A DNA stretch of 64,000 nt from Ignelater luminosus (lineage: Eukaryota; Arthropoda; Insecta; Coleoptera; Elateridae): assembly GCA_011009095.1 (NCBI GenBank), contig VTPC01001827.1, positions 233,088-297,087 of the forward strand, read 5' to 3'. Every line of letters starts with the position of its first letter. Position 1 is the stretch's first letter. Under the pieces are notes generated by a model that saw only the letters and a program-made list of their open reading frames with translations, did no database searches and was not told where the DNA came from. The translations under genes and the position numbers were made by a program. Below are positions 1 to 12,573 of this stretch, piece after piece.

Positions 1-835
1 ACTAGATGGACTTACGGTAAGTCTTCTAAAGAAGCCTGTTTCGGTTAGATTTTCTTATAGGCATTTCAAATTTTCTTTGCAATTAGTTGTGAAGAAAAAT
101 CGTGAAAACTTAAAATCTACGGATTATAGCAGAACAGTGACAGACCAGATGGACTTATGGTAAGTTTTCTCAAGGGGTCTGTTTCGGTTGAATTTTCTTA
201 TGGGCATTTCATATCTTTGCAATTCTTTTAAAGAAAAATAGTGAAAACTTAAAATCTATTTATTAATAGCACAACAATGACAGACTAAATGGACTTACGG
301 TAAATCGTGTGAAAAGGGTTGTTTGTCTGAATTTCTTATAGATAACTCGCGTTCTTTTGCAATTACCTCTAAACGAAATCCAAAAACCTCAAATCTTCTG
401 ATTACGGCAGACAAATTGCAAACTAGAAGGTCTTACGGTAAGTCTTCTAAAGACGGCCGATTCTGCCTAGATTTTCTTATGGCTATCACAGATTTTTTAC
501 AATTTATTGCTTCAGAACAAAGATCAAAAACTTCCAACTCTCCTGATTGCACGGGAAAGTATTTAGACTAAATGGACTTACTGTAAATCTTCTAGAGGGC
601 TGACTATCTAAATTTTCTTAAGGGCATCTCAGATTTCTTCTAAATTACTTCTTCCTTACTTCTGAATAAAAATCGAGAAAGCTTGAAACAATGACTTACG
701 GTTGACTAATTCTGTGTGGATTTTCTTATTTTATTTTATATTTACATCTGAACAAAAACCAAAAACTTCATGTTTCTCGATTATAGCAGAAAATGTGAAA
801 AACTAGATGGACTTTCAGTATATCTTAAAAACATA
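1..835. repeat. tandem satellite array, ~140 bp unit
   Basis: About seven diverged copies of one unit follow head to tail. Unit starts, marked by a motif like agatggacttacggtaag, lie near 4, 147, 287, 425, 570, 690 and 804. The spacing is 138-145 bp for the first units and about 115 bp for the last, degraded ones. Each unit also carries a run like ttttcttatgggcat and a block like cgtgaaaacttaaaatct. The array is cut by the window start, so its full size is unknown. No open frame is kept between units. Confidence 0.85.
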
Positions 836-2749
836 CGTCGGCGCTTGACATTGGTACTGTAGCTACAAACATGGTTTAATAAATGACAATATTAGCTGTC
901 AAATTCTGTGGTTACTCATCATCTTCAAATTGGCCCGTCTGAAAATTTTTTGTTCTTAACATCAATTTTCTTAAATTACACAAAACTTTAAGCCAAAAAG
1001 GTAATTCTAAACAAACTTAATAAAATATTTGACAAGACCTAGACAATTAACAATTGCACATCAATTCTAATTTACGCCCACGTTGTTTTATTCCAAAGCC
1101 GACCGCGATATGGTTTCTTTTTGATTGCTCTGTATGTGTTTATACTACAACAGACTGATAACTTCACTATTAGTAAGGATTATTGAGAATGGACATTTTC
1201 TATGCTATTTTAAGAGAGTATATAAACATCAGTATAAGCTATTTATTTTACTGGAAAAAATTACTAATCTGGAATTTGTCAGGTTAACACTCAATTGTCG
1301 AATATAAACAATGAGGTTAAATAAACTGGGCACATTATAAAAACAATATTTGTCAATAAATTATTTTGACTGGAGTAATTTTTATTAGGGATACAATCTT
1401 TTGTTTTTCCAGTAGTTCTTTTTTAAGTTAACAAGATTCATAAGCATAACAAAGGGCTACTTTTAACTCAAAATTAACCTAAGCTTTTCTAGGACGCTTA
1501 ATGTTTTCTAACAACTCAAACTGGTAAATGTTTCTGGGAGTCTCGTGGCTTTTCAACTTAGAATATGCCAATTTGATTTTGTTAATATTACATCAAGATG
1601 TTAAAATTCTATTTATGTCTATCTACTGTTGTATCAGAGTCATATTATTTCAATAATTTCGGTTTATTTCGATTAGTACTATAAAATAATGTTGAGTTAA
1701 AACTTGTAAATTATTCTTTAAGTAATTCTTGACGACTTTTTAAAAGCATTTTAAAAGTTTACTTTTAATAACTTTTGTAAGAATTTCAAAGCCCCCTACA
1801 CGATTCGTAAAACTCTCCGCCTCTGTTTTCAAACATATGAAGGCATAAAAACATAACCTATATTATCACAAAGAAGTGTACATTTTAAAATATGGTCAAG
1901 CTCGACTTTTCAACGAGACCATTCAAGACGTACAATAAAAAAAAAGAAAACCAAACACAATACTCCAATAAAATTATACGAGCATAAATATTTATTAATA
2001 GGGAGCAGTTTAAAACAAGAGAGTGACTGCTGTCCAGGTCACGGTATGTGACAGCGCAGGCGCACCATTCGCTCGATACGTAACACCAACTTGCACCTGC
2101 ACTTGAACCTGACCTATAATAGAAACTAGTAGATGTCTATTAGGAGTAGCCTAGATAAAACGGCCTATTAATAGAAAGGAAGAAAAGAGGAAGTGGCCGT
2201 TGAACAAGTGTCGAGACGGCGCTTATTCGAACAATTGATGAATAGCAACCCCTCAGATAAAAGCACCACCATGCGTCTATTCCGACCGAGGGTGATACCT
2301 CAAGGTGGGTCGGGTTGGGGTTCCCGGGCACGGGCGTAACCTACGTCAAGCCAGCAATCAAATGCTAGGACTGCCTTTGCAGAGTTGTCGTTTTATCGCG
2401 TCCTACTAACATCAATTTATAAAACAATTCTGTATCGCATGAGACGACAACAACATGAAACGGTTTCGCTTTTAGTTGACGTTTTTTTATTTCGCTTTCC
2501 TCTAGCTCAGATTCACTTTCGCAGAATTTAAAAGCGAATTGCGGAACGATTATGTAGGTAACGTAATAATAATATAAAAGTGAATCCGACGTAGACCCAG
2601 ATTGGCGTGCATTTTAATTTACATTCAGAACAGGTTTGTGGCACACAGAAATGCATAAATAACCGAGTCGGGTTGCCTGACTAACCTGTAAATCATGCAC
2701 CGACTGACATTGTTTTTGAAGTTTTTGTTAATAGAACTGGGATTTTTAC
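836..2749. other. non-coding stretch with one GC-richer patch
   Basis: This is mostly AT-rich sequence with no convincing exon. From about 1980 to 2420 the GC content rises, and gcgcaggcgc at 2054-2063 resembles an NRF1 site, so a promoter is possible here. A 33-codon plus-strand frame (2238-2339) follows and contains a good donor-like caag|gtgggt near 2302. I do not recognise the peptide and leave it uncalled. Confidence 0.4.
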
Positions 2750-2927
2750 CTGTAGAATTTGACGAGAAAGGCACTTGCAGGTCGACATTGTCATTTTCTG
2801 GGGTTATGTCCAAATCCACATCCGCTGTTACGACCGAAACCGTAGCAGTTGTGCCGTTTTGATTCTGAGTAGTAGTAGAAGCGGCAACAGAGCAAGGAAC
2901 GCTCATACTCGTTGCTTCTTCGTGCAT
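2750..2927 (-). CDS. possible first coding exon of an unidentified gene
   Basis: On the minus strand an ATG at 2927 opens 59 codons that end in a good donor, acag|gtaaaaat, at the 2749/2750 boundary (phase 1). The peptide starts MHEEATSMSVPCSV. It is rich in Ser, Thr, Asn and Asp, with a central acidic stretch, DVDLDITPENDNVDL, and no recognised domain. A long disordered N terminus of a regulatory protein would look like this. The rest of the gene would lie toward or beyond the window start; I found no matching downstream exon in 836-2749. A perfect 8-bp hairpin (2981-3000) and a gcatgcgca motif (near 3481) lie upstream. Translation could also run on past the donor to 2625. Function unknown; the exon call is an inference. 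Confidence 0.35.
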
Positions 2928-4991
2928 TGTTTATTTGATTACACACTGTCCCGGTAATGATAACTAAATTTAACACGACACAGAGCTTCGCAAAGCTCTG
3001 ACCTTCAAATTCGCGCCAAGGTTTCGCAAATATCTATTTCTTTACGCGGTATAAAAATCGAACGTTGGATAAATGTAGGTCTGTAGGCCACTTCGCTTAC
3101 ACTTTACATTCAGACATGACCATTCTGTCAGTTGAACCACTGCATTCATAAACTTACTAAACCAGGTCCCTAAAACCTAATTACACTTAAAACCGTCCAA
3201 AGTTCCAGAAACGACCCAAAATATCCTTTGATAATTTTTAAAGCTCAAATAATCCAACCGCAATGGTTTTGTTGCAATCTCCGCTGTAGAGCCACTTTCA
3301 CGAATAAAGTAGGTCAGCGCCGATAAATCACTTTGCGGCTCTCGTAACTATTATATAACGTCCACGCATATTTAAATCGTTGCCAGAATAATGTTTTGTT
3401 AAAATTTCTAAGGAATTATCCGAGATAATTTTTTTGAATTTCCATAAATACGGTAGTAAACTTGACTAATTGACATCGATGCATGCGCATTGGGGCGCGC
3501 TGGAAACTTTTAAAATTTCCCGCCATTTATTAACTGACCTTAATAATTACTGTTACTGATAACATTTTAAATTTATTGAATAAATAAACCGTTTTAAAGA
3601 TTAATCTTATTAAAGAGAAATTTTAAAAGTTGTTCTAGGCAGAAAGCAATAAATTGAGAGAAATATTTTATCAAAGCACAAGGATTTCATATAAATTTTG
3701 AAAAAAACTGAATTTATCAGATATATTTAGTTTCGTTATCAATTCAAACAATCTGAGTTAAAATTTGTATTCATTCTGCTAAACTTTAGTCTTGAAATAA
3801 CAAAATAAAAAAAAATATGTTTAAATATTGACAAAATGTAGCATCACTCACAGATGGGAGTTAATTAAAATAAAATTTACAAGATAATTAAGAAGAAAAA
3901 GACAATAAAAACCAAGTTTTAGGAGACATTTTGTATAATACAATCCACACACACAAATGTGATACAATAGTAAACTTTTACTAAAAATTAGGTCAACAAG
4001 AGTAATTAGTTTAAATATTCAAGGTAAATTTTCGTAAAATTTACATGTTTTCTTCTTTAATACAAAGCGTGTTCTGTTTTTCAACAATTAAATTTACAAT
4101 AAGATGATCTACAACAGTCTAATCTATTCCAGATGTTTAAAAGGCCAGTTTCTGCAGTTATAATTTTATATTTTTACTGTTTGTTCAGTTCAAAACTAAA
4201 ATATTTTAGGAAATTACAGTGGGTAGGATATAATTAACTCAATTAAACAATTATTTCTTAAGAAATAATTTTTATTTATAAAATAATAAAAAATCAAGGC
4301 ATGAAAGTTTAATTAATACCCTAATAATCAAATCAAAGCAGCATAATTTTTATCATGTACTACACCAGAGATTATTAAGAATAATTGACAATACAATTCT
4401 GTATTTATTGAGTAATTTACAAAAATACAATAATACATCTTTCTCTTACAGAAATATAAAGCTTTATCTATTTTTTTTACAATAATTTTCAAATTATGTT
4501 TTAAAATATACAATAGGTACATCCTAGGACGCAAACAGAATGAAAAATTATTTCATAGAAAATAAAAAACTCTTACAGGACACATAAAAGTTGTAAATAT
4601 GAAGATTTAATACTTTTTTCTTACATAATCTCATTAAAATATAATTGATAAAATACATAAAATTCTCGATTGAGTAAATAAAACAAAGGCAAGTCTTTAT
4701 CAGGTAATGGTAGGTTTATTACAAAGCCTGTGGAAGAATCTACATCTCTTATGCAACATTTACATTTACAAGTGGTATACAAGAAAAAACTGTTCAAAAG
4801 CTAAATCATATGTATAAATGAAAACTCAAAGCTTGTGATTTCTCATCAAAAGATGACAAAAATAAAACGATAAACTAACCAATAAATGTAAATGATACTT
4901 TAATTTTCTTAATTTTTATTATAAATTGTTTAATTTATTTTTAAGGCAGTATGGAAGGGCATGACGACTCGAGACATCCAATAACACAAAG
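2928..4991. other. intergenic, AT-rich
   Basis: The stretch nearest the possible exon (2928-3520) is GC-richer and has promoter-like features: a hairpin at 2981-3000 and gcatgcgca followed by ggggcgcgc near 3481-3500. From 3520 to 4991 the sequence is very AT-rich and I see no gene. A reverse-complement AATAAA at 4915-4920, 72 bases past the stop of the next gene, probably serves as its poly(A) signal. Confidence 0.5.
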
Positions 4992-7900
4992 TTAGCTGCT
5001 CTGTTTAGTTCTCTCAATTATTTCACGTGAGATAATCATACGCTGAATCTGCGCAGTTCCTTCATAAATTTGATAGATTTTAGCATCTCTCATTAACTTC
5101 TCGACGGGATATTCGCTATTAAATCCAGCACCGCCAAATACTTGTACGGCATCTGTAGCACATTTATTTGCAACATCTGCAGCATAACATTTAGCTATCG
5201 AAGCAGTGTAGGTGTTTCTCATTCCATTATCTACTTCCCATGCTGCTTTCATCCATGCCAAACGAGATGTTTCTACACCTACAGCCATATCAGCCAAAAT
5301 AAATGCTACTGCTTGATGGTAATTGATTGGAACGCCAAACGTTTTTCTTTCATTTGCATACTTTGAAGCTTCATCTAAGCATCTTTGGGCTAAACCTACA
5401 GCTCCTGCTGCTACCTGAAAATATAAAATTTATTAAATGTAAAAAAATAATAATGTTTTTGTTGATACTGAAACTATCAATAGATGTTTGATAGTTGATT
5501 TAGTGGCATACTTAGATGTACTAAAATTAAATATTAAATTAAATAATGAATTTTTTATCAATAAATTGGAAGATAACTGAAATGTAAAAGTAGAATACAT
5601 TCGAATAGTTTTATTTTGCGCTATACATAAACGTCGGCTACCTAGTTACTTCCAAGATTATGCGTGGTGCTAATGCAAATACGTCTTTTATTTTAAATGA
5701 TAAAGTAAGAATGGTAGCTGACGTAATCACTTAGCGCTTACTTATTTCTGTTTGAATGTATGTTATAATAAATGCTTATTAAATATTTTTTTCTCTGTAA
5801 ATACTAACAATTTTGGAAAATAAGAAAATACTTATTTTACATACATACGCACATAGAAATTTACCTTCTTCAAGTAAAAGATTTTGAATCATATCATATT
5901 ATTATCTCATTCGATGGTTAAAAATTACATAACCTAAAGTTTTTTTAAGGTTAGAATTTCAACTTTCTTTACTTCTTTAGCTCTTAGTGTATTGAGTTCC
6001 TTATTGAGTAGCAGATTATAATATTTATAAATTAAAATATGTTCAAAGTAGTAATTATAATAATAATAATAATATATCCAATGGGAATATTCTTGAGAAG
6101 AATTATATCAAAATAACAAAACTAACCTAAATCAGTAAGTAAAAATTGACATACATATGAAACCATTTAAACATTTTAGAATTTATACAATACAATTTAT
6201 GGTGCAATTCAATTGTAAGGCTCATAAAGCTGTCTGTAAGATTATAAAATTCAAAATCCAAGATGAGGAATTTTTCGAGATATCGTAAGCAAGGGGTTCT
6301 CGTAATTTCTTATGGCTTATCATAAATGTTACAGGCACAATTGAGTTACCTGTAGCATGTTTTTAAACAGTAGCATTTAAACGAAATGCATTTGTATATA
6401 ACAGAAAATGAATAATATTGAAAACACTTTGTTTTAGAATAAGCAGTAAGTAGGTAATAAATGATGCGCTTATTAAATTCTTTTAATTATATAGTTTATA
6501 CTTTAAAAATTAACTAATAAATAAGATCTTGAAATAAAATAATGCAGTGCTGTCAATTTCTAACGGATTCGCTTAAGCAAATTACATTAATACAGTTACA
6601 TAACCTAAAAACCAAAACTCAAGACTTCTTTGACTTTATCTCCAGTTTCTGTTTGCAAATACAGTTCTTAAATAATTATAAATTATGAAATTATAAAATA
6701 AAAACTTACAAATTTTTGATTTTACGGCAATCGTGCACAGAATTGCAGGATTAGAATTGTCAGGTAGTAAATTTGAAAGCAAACTGCTTTAATGTGTAAT
6801 AAATATTGTCAAATACTATAAATTACTCTGTTTAGTTTGTTTGGGTCATCTACAGTGAAGTGATAGTTAAGTTAACCTTAAAAACTGGAACTGTCACTTT
6901 GTTAATTGAAGTATACAAACCTTACAGAATCAGTAATTTAATTTGATGTCAGCATCTTTGCTTACCTTAGCGAATGAAGGGACTGATTATTTTATTGTGG
7001 AGCATGAATAAGCTCATCAAACATTATCAAAATTCATAGTTTAGGTTATGGTTAGCCCAGTCCAGCAGAAAACAACGGTATGTCTAAATCTACATCTAGG
7101 TGTGCAATAAAATTTTATTAAATTATTTCTGAAAATAAATTAAAGTGACGTTTCATAATGATGAGCTGTCAAATTTATTTTTGGTGCTAAAAGTATTGGG
7201 GAAACAAAAACTCAGATATGACCATAGTGTGATTTTTGTTAATCACGTAAAGGTTATGTCATTCAGTAAGTTACAAGAATTTCTGCAAAGCTAAGAAGTG
7301 AATTGCTAAGTCCACTGAATGCGGGAATTTTTTTTCGTTGTTGTGCAATTTTCTGCCAAATCTGCCCTTGTGCATGAATTAATTCCTGTATATGTTTTTC
7401 TTGCTTTCATCCATGTTTTTATTTCATTTTTATTTTGAACATCTTCTCGCTCTATCCCGACTTTGATTTATACAATTTGTATTGTCAAGGCACTTCAATC
7501 AATCTACCCAATATGATTTGAAAAATCAACATATGTACTAGCTGCTCTTTTAATAGAGGGCGAGTAAGAAAGAAAGATACAAACTTGAGGAGCATGAACT
7601 AAACTTATACGCTGCAGGTTGATTTTCATTTGTTCTAAAGTTTTTAGAACTCAAAGATAATCAAATAGGCTAACACCATTGGATTTTTGTTTGTGGATCA
7701 AAAGTGAGCATATAAAATAAAGGTAAACACTCAAGAAGGAATGGCTCAGCTAATGCAGCCCACAAAAAAGAACAGCATCATAAAATAGGGTAAGCAACAC
7801 AAACTGCTTAGAAATGAGCAAGAAAACAAGTTGAAGTTGATAGGGAATTCTTAAATATCTATGATTTCTAAAATCTATCAATGCATTGTAATTTCAAAAC

Positions 7901-9988
7901 AAACGAGAATTAAACTATGTCTTAGCTCATAGCCCTCAACGTCAAAGTTTATTTATTATGTTGATTGTTCTTAAATACTAGCAATTAACTTACAGGTGGT
8001 CTGGTTTTATCAAACGTTTTCATGGCAATCTTAAATCCAGCACCTTCTTCCAAAAGTACATTCTCTTTAGGTATTCTAACATCTTCAAAAGTTATTCCAC
8101 GTGTATCAGAAGCTCTTTGACCCATGTTTAGTTCCTAAACAGAAATCTCAGTTAACCATTGTGTTATTACTAACTTGATTAAAAATTTTACCTTTCTTCC
8201 AGGTGTAACCCCAGCCCATTCACGTTCCACAATAAATCCTGTGAATGCTTTACTCGCTGGTGCTTTTGGATCTGGATTAGTACGAGCTAAAACAAAGTAC
8301 CTAAAAAACATAAAACGTGAATTTTGGTACATTTGATAATTTAAAAAAAATGATTTATTATACCAATTGGCAACACCACCGTTTGTGATCCACATTTTCT
8401 GACCGTTAAGAATCCATTCATCGCCTTTCTTTTCAGCTTTTGTTCTCACTCCATTAACGTCTGATCCTGCACCAGGTTCTGTTACGGCGTATGCCTGGAT
8501 TTAGCATTATTTTAAGTTAGGTAAGTCTCAAGCAATATTACGCGAAACTTACAGCAACTATAGGTTCTTCAAGATGACGTCCTAAATATTTCTTTTGTTG
8601 CTCCTTATTGCCAGCTATAAGAACAGGTGCTTGCTAGTATAACAAAAATAGAATAATAATGAGAAATTGATACAATTTTATATTTTATTACTGTCTTCAT
8701 CAATGTCGAACATAACCTTCATATAAAATTTAAGTTGTTCTAGGTTATGCTTCTGTCATAAATGGAATGTTGGCAATTTTTTATTATTTTTTTCACAAAA
8801 TTTTGAATAATAATAACTTTGGGAGACAATTAAGAATATTAACATATAAAATTCTCTTTAAATATTTTTCTGTTAATAATTCTGATACTTAAATGACAGA
8901 TACTTAACCTAAAAGTTTGATGTGGTAACTTTTATTGAAAAATTGAATTGACATTATTGTCATAGCCTGCTCTGAATTCTATAATAAAAAAAAATGTTCT
9001 CTAGGTTTTAACAATCGCTCATTATATTATTCAGGAATTCTAGAAAAAACATTCTTAATCAAGCGTAGCTGTACTCAACATATTTTTAACATTTATACTA
9101 TGTAAAAACACTTTGCAAGATATAATTATCTTGTATTATTATTGCTTTTTCATTATCAATGAGTAGGTAAACATAAATCATTATCATGCATTTTTTAACA
9201 CTTTTGCTTTATCATTCTAATTACACTAATCATTTTCTCTATAATTGCTTGTTAAAATGTTAATTTAATAAACATTGCTGTATTAATAATTTTCTTATAT
9301 ATATTAGTGCTCAACCTCAAAATGCCTCTCACTAATAAAATATTAAAGATTTACGTCTCAGAAACTTTACCAATTAAACACCACAAACACAAAACTTACT
9401 GTACATGTCAGATTACCTACCCCTAAGCCGTTTGCTTCAAGTGCAGTCATTATACCTGTGCAACCATAAGCTAATTCCTCAGCAACCACACATCCATCGA
9501 ACACACCTAATCCTAGACCACCTGTAAAACCCACAATTTCATATAAAATTTCCTACAATAAAATGAACTGTATCTTACCCAGTTCTTGAGGAACATGTCC
9601 ATTCATCAAACCAAGCGACCATGCCTTCTTAACTATATCCCAGGGATACTTTCCAGTTCTATCATATTCGGCAGCAACAGGAATAATTTCTTCTCGAACA
9701 AACTTACGTGCAACATCTTGGAATTCTTTCTGGGTGTCAGTTAGTTCTATTTCATAAAGAGATATTGCATTTAAAATTATTCCATAACTACACATAAAGA
9801 TAACTTACGAAAACTATAACCATTAGCTGGTGCTGCACCTGGATTAGCTGAATTATATTTTAAAGTAGTGGAAAATGAGCGTTTCGCACCTGGTCTAAGT
9901 GCATATCGAAAGATCTAAGGAAAAGAAATAATATTACCTTAGTGGTATGTAAATTATATTTTTATCATACCTGATTAAAATTGGCCAT
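4992..9988 (-). CDS. ACADM: medium-chain acyl-CoA dehydrogenase, copy A
   Basis: This mitochondrial FAD enzyme catalyses the first step of beta-oxidation of medium-chain acyl-CoAs and passes electrons to ETF. Nine exons (- strand order): 9971-9988, 9809-9914, 9579-9746, 9421-9521, 8553-8633, 8364-8494, 8192-8300, 7994-8134, 4992-5414. They join in frame to 425 residues, the usual family length. The start is MANFNQ, followed by an Arg/Ser-rich presequence. Signatures seen: [11 protein letters not shown] (family [10 protein letters not shown] with Cys to Ala), [27 protein letters not shown] and [10 protein letters not shown], which carries the catalytic base Glu (human Glu376). At the expected acyl-pocket floor it reads IMTALEA: human Gln95 is Met and Glu99 is kept. 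One odd segment is [10 protein letters not shown], where the family has [10 protein letters not shown]. Intron 8 is 2.6 kb; the others are short. Of the three copies it looks closest to the vertebrate sequence. Confidence 0.95.
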
Positions 9989-10276
9989 ACTTGTGTTTAG
10001 TAAAAATTTAAAATACAATCGAAGAAATGCTTAACCTGCTTAAAATACTGTAGAGCACTAACTAATAAAAATAATAACAATTTGTAAAAATAGGAGGGCA
10101 AGAAGTTGAACTTTGATATATGAGCTGTGAGCTTTGCAGTTTGTACTTTCTATTCCAGGTTGTTCCTATTTTCGTTATCTATCCTTTACTGATAACTCAT
10201 ATCAGCATGCAATATAAAAAAGGAGAGCGATATGCAAACATAAAATATACCGAATATAACCTCAAACTTTTACTAT
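9989..10276. promoter_or_regulatory. 5' flank of copy A
   Basis: This AT-rich flank upstream of the copy A start codon should hold its promoter and 5' UTR. I see no clear TATA box or initiator at a convincing distance. Confidence 0.3.
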
Positions 10277-11094
10277 ATACAGAGTGGTTTAATTTTAAAG
10301 CGCACAACATAAAAAACAAGTTTTTCTTCGGGGAGCTTTAAAATCTCAAACATAATTTTAAGAATGCCTGTTTGCACTGCATACAGTTATAAAAATAATT
10401 CAAATATAAATAAAAAGAACCAAGACAAAATATTTTACACTTTTGAAATAGGAATCATTTCCCAAGACAAGTTTGCTAAGTGGTTAGAATATTTCTAATC
10501 TTGCAATAATTGTATACGTTGTAAGCTACATATTAACACCTAAATGTTAAACATGTGCATTTAGAAATTGTCAAGATATACAGAAATAAATCAATCAAGC
10601 GGTTTATGCACCCCCTACAGTTAGGTCTATAACCGTCGCTCTCGGCCATTACTATCCATCTGTTCTTACACATTATCCCACTGTTACATTAGTTTCTGGA
10701 CTTCCTTTAAAACTTTAAATGCATTTTTCTCAAGAACGGTGCATTTTAGTAACTTAAACCAGGTATACCTTTTTGGTGTTAAAATTGAACTTCAAGTTCA
10801 AAAATCCTAGTCAGCAGAAAAAATTATGAACAAAAACTGCTTGTTGAAATAATATAGCTAGCCCCCTTTACTATCATCATAAATCCAGCATTACTTACTC
10901 GTTTGTCAACAAAAATTGAAACCTGATTATACCAAATTTGAATTAAATCGCATCAGTAGTTTTGAGTTACAGTAAAGAATAAAGATGAAAATCTTGACTT
11001 TAAAGGCGTGCAACTTCTTAAGGAAACAATCTTGCTTATTGCAAATTGTACTTAACCCCTTAAATGTTGTACCATTACTTTCCAGACACCCTAT
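10277..11094. mobile_element. probable degraded TIR element (MITE-like)
   Basis: The left edge reads tatacagagtggtttaat. The right edge, read on the minus strand, is tatagggtgtctggaaag, so both edges begin like cag(a/g)gtg next to TA, as in many Tc1/mariner-type insect elements. The terminal similarity is short and imperfect. Inside lies a block (about 10850-10990) with wording common to insect transposons, and no open frame. The edges are inferred. Confidence 0.35.
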
Positions 11095-11468
11095 ATATCC
11101 ACAAAATAAATTGTTTATTTATGTACATATTTAAAATATTTTCTGCAGTTAGTGATTATTGTTTTTTATAATGACTTTTAGGTTTTAAAAACTAGATTGT
11201 CTTGACATCTTGTACATAAATTACTACAAAAACTGCAGGCATTTTGTAACACAAAGGAGCAATTTTAACTTTTCGTACAACCAACTTGATTCATTAGTTG
11301 ATTTTTGCTTACATTTACTGCATTTACACCAAGCTTGTATTTCAGTATTAAAAAGAATTATAATTTTTATGTTGTAATCTTTAAAATTCATCAGTTATTA
11401 CATCGCCATTTATTGCAATTAAAAAAAAACTATATACAACTAAAACATAAGCTAAATACTACACATTC
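11095..11468. other. 3' flank of the C9orf78-like gene
   Basis: AT-rich, with no gene seen. A reverse-complement AATAAA at 11409-11414 lies about 55 bases past the stop of the minus-strand gene and is its likely poly(A) signal. Confidence 0.5.
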
Positions 11469-12573
11469 TTAATAACGTCGAAACTGCTTCTTAAACTTCT
11501 CATAATGGTAATCATCGGTGGCTTTTTCAATTTTCTTCGATTTTGATTTTTCTTCAACTTTACCCTCTGTTTTCTGTTTTTTCCTTGGTGCTTCATTTAT
11601 ATCCACATTAACTAAAACAAGATATGTAATATTTCATATTTAACTTACTATAAAATTACTCACATCGGCTGTGTTGCACGAAATTGACAGCCATATTTGT
11701 AGGAACAAACTGTGATGGAGCGTCTTTCTTGCTGTTCTGTTCATACAATAATTTTAATTTTGCTTCCTCCGTAGCTTCAATATTTTTAATTTTTGCTTCT
11801 ATACCAAGATCAACTTCCGGAATACCACTCAACATTTGATTAGATAACATTTCTTCATTCTTCCTAGTTGATGATTCACGTAAATGATTTGGTACAGCTT
11901 GAAGGGCAGCTTCTTCAGGACTAAGATATTTAGCCTTCTTCGTGTCTTCTCCTTCTTGTGGTACTTCTTCTGCTTTATTACCTTTTCGTTTTGCTAACTG
12001 CTCTTCTATGTATTTCATCATTTCTTCATCCTCATCTCGCTTATTTGTTTCAACTGAAAATTGCGTACCAATTCCTGTGTCATATGCATCGTCTACTTGT
12101 TTTAATTTTCCTGTTCTTAAAGCTTGCATGTTTACCATTCCACCAGTTTTAACTTTAAATGGGTCTTTCTAAAGGATAATTAAATTAAAATACGATATAG
12201 ATTTTTGTACAATTTCTTACTGAAGTGGCTTCATCTTCGATGGTAACTTTTTTACCAAGCGCTAGACCAACCACACTGATTCCATTCGGCCTTCGTCTAA
12301 GATTCTGTAATTCTTTAGTTTCTTTCAGCTTATAGCTAAAATGAAATTAAAATCAATACACGACACATTATTTACAAAAAACAAAGCAAAATTAACCTAC
12401 ATTAGGTCGTCTTCATTTTCAGAGTTTTCACTATCATATGAAGATTTTCTTTTTCGTAGATTTTTCCGTCGTTTAGGTTTAAATGCTACCTTTCCGGTAT
12501 TTTCTGCTGCAATTTCATCTTCGTTATTTTCAATTTTTATTTTAGTTTCACATGATGTTTCTGGATCTGTCAT
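11469..12573 (-). CDS. C9orf78: C9orf78/TLS1-family spliceosomal protein
   Basis: This family (human C9orf78 or HCA59, fission yeast Tls1) is nuclear and acts with the Brr2 helicase of the spliceosome. Four exons (- strand order): 12401-12573, 12221-12335, 11664-12168, 11469-11611. They join in frame to 311 residues, against about 289 in human. The N terminus is acidic, then basic (FKPKRRKNLRKRKSS). Next come a KETKELQNLRRRPNGIS block, the conserved GGMVNMQALRTGKL segment and the acidic repeat NKRDEDEEMMKYIEEQLAKR. A TKKAKYLSPEEAAL block follows, then a lysine-rich tail ending YEKFKKQFRRY. The end, with the DDYHYEKFKKQ-type motif, is typical of the family. It lies 1.0 kb from copy B, in divergent orientation. 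Confidence 0.92.

Noticed and set aside
1-835. CRISPR-like array
   Set aside because: Adjacent diverged units of about 140 bp without spacers in a eukaryotic genome; a satellite explains it.
9553-9795. Frame extending past exon 3 of copy A
   Set aside because: The extra residues are intron read-through; the exon is bounded by a clear acceptor and donor and matches copy C in length.
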